NCBI RefSeq assembly: GCF_028752835.1
Contig: NZ_CP087952.1
Span: 3,408,501 to 3,472,500, forward strand
Direction: 5' to 3'
Origin: Desulfosarcina sp. BuS5
GTDB lineage: Bacteria; Desulfobacterota; Desulfobacteria; Desulfobacterales; BuS5
Length of the DNA: 64,000 bases
Shown: positions 41,450-48,978 of the stretch, piece after piece
Position numbering within the stretch: the stretch's first letter is position 1
Layout: every line of letters starts with the position of its first letter
Program-made: the position numbers and the translations under genes
The notes under the pieces: generated by a model
Database searches by the model: none
What the model was told of the DNA's origin: nothing
What the model saw: the letters and a program-made list of their open reading frames with translations, nothing else

Positions 41450-43208
41450 AAACTTAAAAGGATTTCTTGAAGCTCTCGATAGGGCAGGCGAGATTAATTA
41501 TATTTCCGAACCTGTATCCGTTCGTCTTGAAATAAGCAGATTTACAGACCGGGAATCCAAAAGACCGGAAGGTGGTAAGGCACTTTTTTTTAAGAATGTT
41601 AAAGAATCTCCATTCCCTGTTGTGACTAACATTTTTGGCAGTACCCGCCGAATATGCATGGCGCTGGGTGTGGACAACCTCGACAGCCTGGGTGCAAGAA
41701 TACGGGAATTCACAGAGCTGAACCCGCCCAAAAATTTTAAGGAAGCACTAAATATTATACCTTTGGCAATTAATGCTTCAAATTTTTTTCCACGTGCTTT
41801 TAAAGGCAAAAGTGCTCCATGCCAGGAGATCGTTTTAAGAGGCGCCGAGGTTGATCTTTCAAAACTGCCTGTTTTATGGTGCTGGCCGGGAGATGCCGGA
41901 CCTTTTGTGACCCTTCCTCTTGTTTTTACCAAAAGTCTTGTCACGGGCAGGCGTAACGCAGGGATGTACCGCTTGCAGATATTCGATAAAAATACAACGG
42001 GTATGCACTGGCATATCCACAAAGATGGATCTCATTACTATAATGAATATTGCAAGGCCGCAAAAAGAATGCCTGTGGCAGTTGCCATCGGCGCGGACCC
42101 TGCCGTAACATATGCTGCCACCGCACCCATGCCCAGGGGTATTGATGAGATGATCCTGGCAGGTTTTATAAAAAAAAAACCTGTCAGAATGGTCAGGTGT
42201 TTAACCATTGACATGGAAGTGCCGGCTGAAGCTGAATTTATTTTAGAAGGATATGTGGATCCCGGAGAATTCAGGAGGGAAGGCCCTTTTGGGGATCATA
42301 CCGGATACTATTCATTGGCGGACGATTATCCCGTTTTTCATGTAACTGCAGTTACTCACCGAAAAAATCCTGTATACAATGCAACTCTTGTGGGGCGACC
42401 TCCCATGGAGGATTGTTACCTGGCAAAAGCGACTGAACGTCTTTTTTTGCCTATGCTTCAAACGGTAATGCCTGAAATATGCGATTACTGGTTTCCCTGG
42501 GAGGGAGTATTTCACAACATAGTAATAGTTGCAATTGACAAAGAATTTCCCGGCCACGCCCAGAAAATCATGAGCGGCCTTTGGGGGCAGGGCCAGATGA
42601 GTTTCTGCAAGGCTATTATTATAGTTGATAAAAACATTAATCCCGCTGATCCTGAAATGGTATTGAAAGAGCTATTGACAAAATTTGATATTACCTCTGA
42701 TATAACAATAACAAAAGGCGTACTTGATGTTCTCGACCACTCTTCTCCTTTTACAAATTTCGGCAACAAAATTGGTATAGATCTTACAGAAAGATTCAGT
42801 GGGGAGCCGCCAAGATCCGGCGATGCCTTGTATACCAAAGAACCCGGAATTCCAAACGAACCGGTAGAAATTAATAATTCCAGGCAGTTGTTTCAGGACT
42901 CATTCAAAAATAATACTATTGCAAATCGGATTATTGCTTTTTCAGTTGAAAAAGATGAATATAGAGGAGGAAAACATTTTGCGGATATCCTGCTATCTGC
43001 AACTAATTTGGAGAGTTTCAATATTTTAATTTTGTTTGATAATAGTATCGATTTATCAGATAATTCCACGCTGCTCTGGAAGCTCTTCAATAATGTTGAC
43101 CCAGGTCGGGATTTAATTTTTAAAGGCAAACGGGTGGTAATAGATGCCTGCAAAAAATTGCCTGTTGACGGGCATGCCAGGGAATGGCCTGAAGAGTTGA
43201 TATTATAA
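41442..43208 (+). CDS. ubiD: UbiD-family decarboxylase (menaquinone pathway)
   Basis: A 588-residue prFMN-dependent decarboxylase. The Arg/Glu catalytic region shows REGPFGDHTGYYSLAD and the metal/prFMN site MHWHIHKDGSHYYNEY is present, with MYRLQIFDKNTTG before it. It probably decarboxylates the prenylated dihydroxynaphthoate (MqnL role). The start is TTG at 41442, overlapping the ubiX stop by eight bases; the next ATG lies deep in the domain. The length (588) is longer than E. coli UbiD (~497), with an extra C-terminal part. The stop overlaps the ATG of the following kinase gene. Confidence 0.92.
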   Translation: MYKNLKGFLEALDRAGEINYISEPVSVRLEISRFTDRESKRPEGGKALFFKNVKESPFPVVTNIFGSTRRICMALGVDNLDSLGARIREFTELNPPKNFKEALNIIPLAINASNFFPRAFKGKSAPCQEIVLRGAEVDLSKLPVLWCWPGDAGPFVTLPLVFTKSLVTGRRNAGMYRLQIFDKNTTGMHWHIHKDGSHYYNEYCKAAKRMPVAVAIGADPAVTYAATAPMPRGIDEMILAGFIKKKPVRMVRCLTIDMEVPAEAEFILEGYVDPGEFRREGPFGDHTGYYSLADDYPVFHVTAVTHRKNPVYNATLVGRPPMEDCYLAKATERLFLPMLQTVMPEICDYWFPWEGVFHNIVIVAIDKEFPGHAQKIMSGLWGQGQMSFCKAIIIVDKNINPADPEMVLKELLTKFDITSDITITKGVLDVLDHSSPFTNFGNKIGIDLTERFSGEPPRSGDALYTKEPGIPNEPVEINNSRQLFQDSFKNNTIANRIIAFSVEKDEYRGGKHFADILLSATNLESFNILILFDNSIDLSDNSTLLWKLFNNVDPGRDLIFKGKRVVIDACKKLPVDGHAREWPEELIL

Positions 43209-44056
43209 TGAAAGATATCGAAAAAAACAAAGAACAGTTAATAGCTGAACTGAAAAAACTCCGCACGCGGATGGCAGAGCTGGAATCCTGTAAACCCAGG
43301 GGCGAACAGACAGATTGTAACAGTAAAATAATAGATGACCGACGCCATCAAGCTATGAGGCTGGATGTGGTCAGTACCCTTGCTGGAGGTATTGCGCATG
43401 ATTTTAATAATTTGCTTATGGGGATACAGGGTAATGTTTCATTGATGTATTTAAATACAAAGCCGGATCATCCCAACTATAAGAAATTGCAGAGCATTGA
43501 GGAGAATATCGAAAGCGGGGCCGAGATTACCAGGCAAATTTTAGGTTTTGCAAGAGGTGGTAAATACCATTTCAAACCTGTCAACCTTAATGAAATTGTA
43601 AAAAAAACCGTTATCATGTTTGGAGGTTCAAGGCGCGAAATCAGGATAAAAGACGAATACCAGGAAAATTTATATAGAGTCAGGGCTGATCAGATACAGA
43701 TAGAACAGGTTCTCTTCAGTCTTTTTACAAACGCCTGGGAGGCTATGCCTGATGGAGGTAATATTTACATTAAGACCAGGGATATTGTTCTTAATAACAA
43801 TAACATCAGACCGCTCGGTGTTCCTGCAGGAAGATACGCCCAGATCACAGTAAAAGATAACGGAGCCGGTATGGATAACGCCACAAGGCAGAGAGTATTT
43901 GAACCATATTTCACAACAAAAGAGAGGGGCAGAGGCACCGGACTGGGCCTGGCCGCTGCTTTCGGTATAATAAAAGGGCATGGCGGTATGATTGAGGTGG
44001 AGAGTGAGAAGGCCAAGGGGACTACAGTTGTATTTTGCCTGCCAGCGTTGAAATAG
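43208..44056 (+). CDS. Soluble histidine kinase (NtrB-like catalytic core)
   Basis: A 282-residue kinase without membrane spans. A short coiled-coil N-terminus (KNKEQLIAELKKLRTRMAELE) leads to the H box GGIAHDFNNLL and the HATPase domain with VLFSLFTNAWEAMP, VKDNGAGMD and GRGTGLGLAAA. All catalytic motifs are present. It starts within the ubiD stop (ATGA-type overlap) but has no functional link to menaquinone synthesis. No regulator is adjacent on the same strand. The stop codon TAG is immediately followed by repeat copy i. Confidence 0.85.
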   Translation: MKDIEKNKEQLIAELKKLRTRMAELESCKPRGEQTDCNSKIIDDRRHQAMRLDVVSTLAGGIAHDFNNLLMGIQGNVSLMYLNTKPDHPNYKKLQSIEENIESGAEITRQILGFARGGKYHFKPVNLNEIVKKTVIMFGGSRREIRIKDEYQENLYRVRADQIQIEQVLFSLFTNAWEAMPDGGNIYIKTRDIVLNNNNIRPLGVPAGRYAQITVKDNGAGMDNATRQRVFEPYFTTKERGRGTGLGLAAAFGIIKGHGGMIEVESEKAKGTTVVFCLPALK

Positions 44057-44131
44057 TAGGGGTTCAAGATTTTGAACCCCTACATAGAAACAATTGATAA
44101 CGCATTGAATTTATTTATGTGACGATCGCTA
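44056..44131 (-). repeat. Structured intergenic repeat, family A (copy i, partial)
   Basis: Sense strand is minus. The stop codon TAG of the radical SAM gene is followed by CGATCGTCACATAA, a diverged core AATTCAATGCGTTATC, and the GTAGGGG hairpin (44056-44083). The distal arm is missing; the element ends at the kinase gene's stop. It lies between convergent genes. Confidence 0.8.
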
Positions 44132-45418
44132 ACTGTACTTTATGTCCTGTAACAACATAGTCTCCAGGGCAGCATCAAAAAACTTTTTTTTGCAATCTTT
44201 ATTTTTTACATTCCCATCTTTTAAAAATGTCATGTACCGGCATCCTCCGAAGCATAATGGAAGATACCTGCATTCCAGGCATTCGCTGTCTTTCCATAAG
44301 CCAAGGTTATAAGAATCTGTATAATCCTTGATGCCGTTTTCAAGGTCTCCGACCTCAAACTCCTTTTTACCATTCAAGGTGGGGCATTTATAAATTTTAC
44401 CGTCAAAGTTAACCACATAAGAATCCTTTGATTCGATCATGCAGGCCATGGGAGCAGGCTTGGGGGTAAACCAGCCTCTTTTTAATATCTCCTCCCTTAA
44501 AAAACTGTCGGCATTAATCACCCATGGTTCATTACACGATCCGCATTCATTCTTTAACCCTATCCTCCGGCCGGAATCAGACGGAAGATCCATTATCGGA
44601 TCAAACTTGACGGAATGTATTTTGTCAGGCCCAAGCCCCTCTTCAAGAAGATAGTCTAGGAGCATGACGAATTTTTTATAATTATCCTGGCGGTAATTAC
44701 CACCTATGCTGATTTTTACTATATCACAGGTTTTTTTAATATTATCTATTATTATATCAAAGCTCTTTGCGCCGGATTTAAATGGCCGTGATTTATTGTG
44801 GATTTCCGGGGGTCCGTCTATTGTAATTTTTATATTTTGGAGCCCGAGTTTGACAAGTTCTTCAGCCTTTTTACGGGTAAAAAGAGAACCATTGGTTACC
44901 ATTCCTGAACAAAAGGATACACCCTGTTGTTCAGAATAAGATACCAGAGCTTCTGAAATTGATTTCATCCTGTCAAAACTCAGCATCGGCTCTCCACCGT
45001 AAAAATCTATGAGAAGCCTTTCTTTATTATTGGCAAGTCTTTTTTTAATGAATTCTATGAGAAGCTTTTCGGTACTGTCTAACAGGTATAACTTACCTTT
45101 CATCCCTTCTTCAAAACAGTACGGGCAGGCAAAGTTGCAGTCCAGATTCAAGACAACCGTAAGCTTGAGCAAAGAGTTGTTTTTGTTAATATCATCCATA
45201 TAATGGAGCATGGACTGCTTTTCATCTGCGGCATCAGGTACTATCATGCCTAATTCTTTTAGCAGGGATGCATCAGAATCGGAAATTGTTCCTTTTTCAA
45301 TGGCCTGGAATGTTTCTTCGGATATAAGAATTTTTGAGGCATGTTTGGTGGAAAATAACAGGAGGCTGCCGGGTTGATCTTTGAAAGGATAACTTTTCAG
45401 GTAATGGGAAAGCTGCAT
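44129..45418 (-). CDS. Radical SAM/SPASM peptide maturase, geopeptide type
   Basis: A 429-residue enzyme expected to install a modification on a ribosomal peptide. Residues 1-70 form a leader-binding-like domain; the radical SAM cluster motif CNFACPYC has Cys94, Cys98 and Cys101, with DFYGGEPML after it. The SPASM region has CGSCNEP, MACMIESKDSYVVNF, YKCP, SECLECRYLPLCFGGCRYM and a final Cys, enough for two auxiliary [4Fe-4S] clusters. From memory, the tail (LCFGGCRYM ... QDIKYS) matches the putative geopeptide maturase family first noted in Geobacter. A 43-residue precursor gene lies 215 nt upstream on the same strand. The stop codon is at the end of repeat copy i. Confidence 0.88.
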   Translation of the reverse strand: MQLSHYLKSYPFKDQPGSLLLFSTKHASKILISEETFQAIEKGTISDSDASLLKELGMIVPDAADEKQSMLHYMDDINKNNSLLKLTVVLNLDCNFACPYCFEEGMKGKLYLLDSTEKLLIEFIKKRLANNKERLLIDFYGGEPMLSFDRMKSISEALVSYSEQQGVSFCSGMVTNGSLFTRKKAEELVKLGLQNIKITIDGPPEIHNKSRPFKSGAKSFDIIIDNIKKTCDIVKISIGGNYRQDNYKKFVMLLDYLLEEGLGPDKIHSVKFDPIMDLPSDSGRRIGLKNECGSCNEPWVINADSFLREEILKRGWFTPKPAPMACMIESKDSYVVNFDGKIYKCPTLNGKKEFEVGDLENGIKDYTDSYNLGLWKDSECLECRYLPLCFGGCRYMTFLKDGNVKNKDCKKKFFDAALETMLLQDIKYS

Positions 45419-45633
45419 ATTTATTTGATCCTCATTTCTTGCGATGTTTCATGGATTTAAATCATATCTATGAAATCACCGCAAGAACTAATTGCTATTT
45501 GCAAGTTGCAAGTTGCAATTCAGGAGAGATGGGGTTGAGGCAGTGTAAAAATTAAATAGTTTAAAACTGCCTTAATCAATCAAGCAAAACGGGCAATTTA
45601 TAACAAAAATGCAGCATCAGATTTCGTTTATTA

Positions 45634-45765
45634 CTACCATCCGCCGCTTGACGGCATGTATGGCCCAAAGCAGCAAAATGAAAGCCATCCATCTCCATTT
45701 TTTATACCTTTATCAAAAACAACGATTCCATTTTTTTCTTTACGGTTTCTTTTGTTTTCCTTCAT
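45634..45765 (-). CDS. Small precursor peptide for the radical SAM maturase
   Basis: A 43-residue gene missed by length cut-offs. AAGGAG lies 6 nt before ATG 45765. The peptide has a basic leader (MKENKRNRKEKNG), then IVVFDKGIKNGDGW, LSFCCFGP and YMPSSGGW up to TAG. The CC pair followed by Gly-Pro and the aromatic/Gly-rich tail look like a core region. By recollection, geopeptides share a basic start, an IVV-D-G segment and CC-x-G near the end. Position directly upstream of a SPASM maturase, and a strong -24/-12 promoter ahead of it, support a real RiPP precursor. The nature of the modification cannot be read from sequence. Confidence 0.78.
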   Translation of the reverse strand: MKENKRNRKEKNGIVVFDKGIKNGDGWLSFCCFGPYMPSSGGW

Positions 45766-45826
45766 GATGATCTCCTTAAATAAATTTTATAATTTATGTT
45801 ACTGTAACTTTATGCTACTATAATAA

Positions 45827-45841
45827 GCACTTATTGTGCCA
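45827..45841 (-). promoter_or_regulatory. Sigma-54 (-24/-12) promoter for the peptide/maturase genes
   Basis: On the minus strand TGGCAC (45841-45836) is followed by AATAA and GTGC (45830-45827). This gives the invariant GG and GC with 10 nt between them, as required for sigma-54. The predicted start near 45815 leaves a ~50-nt leader before the precursor's ribosome site. The -12 element lies inside a small palindrome AATAAG-CA-CTTATT. Confidence 0.72.
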
Positions 45842-45885
45842 GCATAAATTAAAAATAACTTATGGAGAAAAAAAGATTGAAAAAA

Positions 45886-47754
45886 TCAAAAATGAATTCT
45901 CAATCCGGCTTCCACCCATCTTTGCGGATTTTCCCTATCCATCTGAACATATTGTGATCCATTGAAGATATTGTGGGCTGTGAAAAATATTTCGGAAGAT
46001 ACTTTTGTTTTAAAATCTAATTTTTTAGTAATATTAAGATCCCAAATAAATGTATTATAGTGTGAATCTAAAGACGCTCTATCCTCAATATTCCACCAGG
46101 TATATTGTCCAAAAAGCTCCGCATGAAATGTTTTTTTATCATCGTATTTTATGCTTAGATCATAAGTATACATATTGGGTGAACCGGATTCTTCAGATGA
46201 ATTGATATGAGCATATGAAAAGCCTGCAAAACAGGTAAAATTATAAAAAGGTATGGTCTGTACCTCAATTTCAATCCCCTGTCGCCTGGTTTTACCATGA
46301 TTAGTAAATCTTGGTTGACCTATAGTGGGTGGCCTTAACTCTTTATGAAGATTATGAAAAAAGTATGTCGTTTTTATCCATAAATATTTGGCAGCCGCAG
46401 TTTCAAAACCTCCCTGGTATGACCAGATCTCTTCGGAATCAAGCGATCTGTTCTGTTCATAAGTTAAGCTGCCACCCGATACATACGGCAAGGGCGGAAT
46501 AGTAAAGCCTCTTGCCACAGATCCTCTTAAAATCGATTCTTTTCCGATTTGATATGTTGCTCCTATGCTCGGACTTATAAACGATCCTGTGAGGCTGTTA
46601 TAATCATATCTAAAGCCGGGTGTGATCGACAAATCTTTTATAATTATGGTATCATTGGCGTAAAGCGCCCATTTTTTGATATCAGGATCCGTTTTGCTGG
46701 TTTGGGAAAAATTTGGCACACTATATTTTTCGGTCTGGCCAAGTTCGCCATGGTCAATATCAAAACCTAATACAGCAGTATGGTACTGGTTTGACCATAC
46801 TATTGTTGCATTGCCTCCTATAGTTTGATCATCATATTTATAACGCGACTCTGTATTGTGGAACGAGAGAACGGATTTCTGCTTAAAATGGTACGCTGCA
46901 ATGCTGAAGTCAAGATTGTCGTTAAGCCTGGCTTCTATTAATGCTTTAGAATGGAATGTTCTGGTATTCATCTTACCTGAAAAATTTTCTCCGAAATCTG
47001 TTTCAGGCTCAGTGTATCCCATACTGATAATTGCATTAATTTTTTTCGATACCGGAATCCTGAACTTGGAAAAAAAACTGTTATTGTCGAAATGCCTCGA
47101 GTTTCTTAAACCGTCAGATTTTTGGCGCGCGCCAAACAAATAACACCCCACCGGCCCTGCCAGCCCTGAAACCTCGGCCCTGTAATCCCGGGTATCACGC
47201 TCTCCGAATGAAGCCTGAACAGTACCTGACGGTATTTTTGTATCTCCGGCGGACTTGGTTATGATATTAACCACCCCCCCGAGGGATGATCCCCAGGCTG
47301 ACGAGGCAGGTCCTTTTATGATTTCTATCCGCCTGACAATTCCTACCGGAATTGAAATTGTTTCAGGGGAGTTGTTTGCAAGCTGGTTCCAGGTTATTCC
47401 ATCCAGCAGAACCCGAATATTTCTTTCATTGGAACCCTGTATTGTCATTAAAGCAGGGCTGCCGAAATCATGATTAAAACCACGTAAAAATATGCCGGGC
47501 ACCCTGTCTAAAACTTCCGAGATTGTATGGGCATTCATCCTTTCAATCTCTTTTGCTGTTATTACGGTTATATTTTCAGCGACTTGTGAAACAGACTTGG
47601 GATGTCTCGTGGCTGAAATTACCAGCTCTTTTTCCTGGTAAAACATCCGGAGAATCTGCATTTCATCTTCGATGGTGGAGAGATTGGCATCACAGATAAA
47701 AGCTGTGGTGATTAAAAAAAATAGGCTTAAAGTATAAACTTTAATATTAAACAA
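45886..47754 (-). CDS. TonB-dependent outer-membrane receptor
   Basis: A 622-residue receptor: a signal peptide (LFFLITTAFI), a TonB-box-like ELVISATRHP near residue 48, a plug domain (ENITVITAKEIERMNAHTI; VLLDGITW; IEIIKGPASSAWGSSLGGVV), and a 22-strand-type barrel ending in an aromatic residue (AGLRIHF), as usual for outer-membrane insertion. The length and plug resemble BtuB/CirA-type receptors for cobamides, siderophores or metal complexes; the ligand is not clear. It is encoded upstream of the precursor peptide on the same strand with 120 nt between, and divergently from a binding protein and a hybrid kinase. Confidence 0.9.
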   Translation of the reverse strand: MFNIKVYTLSLFFLITTAFICDANLSTIEDEMQILRMFYQEKELVISATRHPKSVSQVAENITVITAKEIERMNAHTISEVLDRVPGIFLRGFNHDFGSPALMTIQGSNERNIRVLLDGITWNQLANNSPETISIPVGIVRRIEIIKGPASSAWGSSLGGVVNIITKSAGDTKIPSGTVQASFGERDTRDYRAEVSGLAGPVGCYLFGARQKSDGLRNSRHFDNNSFFSKFRIPVSKKINAIISMGYTEPETDFGENFSGKMNTRTFHSKALIEARLNDNLDFSIAAYHFKQKSVLSFHNTESRYKYDDQTIGGNATIVWSNQYHTAVLGFDIDHGELGQTEKYSVPNFSQTSKTDPDIKKWALYANDTIIIKDLSITPGFRYDYNSLTGSFISPSIGATYQIGKESILRGSVARGFTIPPLPYVSGGSLTYEQNRSLDSEEIWSYQGGFETAAAKYLWIKTTYFFHNLHKELRPPTIGQPRFTNHGKTRRQGIEIEVQTIPFYNFTCFAGFSYAHINSSEESGSPNMYTYDLSIKYDDKKTFHAELFGQYTWWNIEDRASLDSHYNTFIWDLNITKKLDFKTKVSSEIFFTAHNIFNGSQYVQMDRENPQRWVEAGLRIHF

Positions 47755-48063
47755 TTTTAATCTCGTATTTACTAAATAGAGAAATGTTTTTTTTCGCTGA
47801 TTGATAGAGTGGTAAAAAAAAATATTGCGTCTTCTGTTTTTTGAGAAAATTCCTAAAAACTCTTTTAAAAGGAATGGAAAAGAGATATTAGATATATGTA
47901 AGTACTAAATTATTTGTTTATTATATAGAATAGGAATATATTTTGCGACTTGTTAAGTTATTAATAACAATCTTTTAAATTAGTTGCAATATTATTATTT
48001 GCAAATTTATATTTTGAATTTTTATTTAAAAAACCTACAGGGTACTGCAAAATATACATTTAA
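47755..48063. other. AT-rich divergent intergenic region with two inverted repeats
   Basis: No gene is visible. It separates the TonB receptor (minus) from the binding-protein gene (plus). Two operator-like repeats stand near the plus-strand gene: TTGTTA-N9-TAACAA (47950-47970) and TTGCAA-N9-TTGCAA (47984-48004). Clear promoter boxes cannot be chosen in such AT-rich DNA. Confidence 0.4.
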
Positions 48064-48978
48064 ATGAAAAATTACGTGTTCATTGTAACAATGTCAATAC
48101 TTTTTTTTTCTGTGCCTGCTGCTTCAGCCGAAAAAATCCTGGCAGTCCAAAGCATCAGGATCGCCCCTTATGAGCAAGCTTTAAAGGGGTTTGAATCGAT
48201 ATGCAAATTAAATATTCGACGCTTTGTCCTTTCTGATTACAAAGGCGTTGATATTACGCATAAAATAAAATCGCTACGCCCGGATATGATCCTTGCAATA
48301 GGAGCAACTGCACTTTCTAAAGTAAAGCAGACCAGGGACATCCCTGTCGTATATTTCATGGTACTTGATCCAAAATCTGTAATTTCTTCCGATGCAAAGA
48401 ATATTTCCGGTATAAGCATGAATATCCCGCAGAAAGATCAACTTTCTATAATTGTCAAAATTTTTCCTGACGCTAAAGATATTGGAGTTATATATAACCC
48501 TGAAAAAACAGGTTTTATGATTAAAAGAGCCGAAGCGGCAGCCTGGGATGCGGGCATAAATCTGATTAAAAAAACTATTAACGACCCTAAAGACGCAGCT
48601 TCACGAATAATGGAGATGCAGGGAAAAATCGATCTGTTCTGGCTGTTTCCTGATACCTCTGTGCTAATGCCTGAGACAATTAAATTTTTATTCCTTTTTT
48701 CCATGAATAATAAAATACCTGTAATTGCATTTTCTAAAAATTATCTGGGAATGGGAGCCTTGCTGTCAATCGGAATTGATTCTTACGATATCGGACGTCA
48801 GGCCGGTGAATTGGCAAAGAAAATTTTAAAGAGTCATAAAAAATCATTGAATAAACATATTGACGTCAGGAAGCCGGTTATATCGTTGAATAAAAAAATA
48901 GCTGATAAGTTGGAAATAAAGGTTAACAAGCATAATTTTAATGCTTTTTGGGACATAGATGAACCTGAATTTAATTAA
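48064..48978 (+). CDS. Periplasmic ABC substrate-binding-like protein (PF04392 type)
   Basis: A 304-residue secreted protein: a signal peptide ending at about ASA-EKIL, then a two-lobed periplasmic binding fold like the TrpX/YtpP family (ILAIGATALSKVKQTRDIPVVYFMV; GISMNIPQKDQ; IGVIYNPEKTG; AFSKNYLGMGALLSIGIDSYDIGRQAG). No permease or ATPase is adjacent. Instead the gene overlaps by 20 nt with a membrane hybrid kinase, so it probably acts as the periplasmic sensor partner for that kinase rather than as part of a transporter. The ligand is unknown. Confidence 0.82.
   Translation: MKNYVFIVTMSILFFSVPAASAEKILAVQSIRIAPYEQALKGFESICKLNIRRFVLSDYKGVDITHKIKSLRPDMILAIGATALSKVKQTRDIPVVYFMVLDPKSVISSDAKNISGISMNIPQKDQLSIIVKIFPDAKDIGVIYNPEKTGFMIKRAEAAAWDAGINLIKKTINDPKDAASRIMEMQGKIDLFWLFPDTSVLMPETIKFLFLFSMNNKIPVIAFSKNYLGMGALLSIGIDSYDIGRQAGELAKKILKSHKKSLNKHIDVRKPVISLNKKIADKLEIKVNKHNFNAFWDIDEPEFN

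Noticed and set aside
45419-45633. A second precursor peptide or a terminator between precursor and maturase
   Set aside because: No frame with a ribosome site was found; the GGCAGT/ACTGCC inverted repeat there has a long loop and no T-run.
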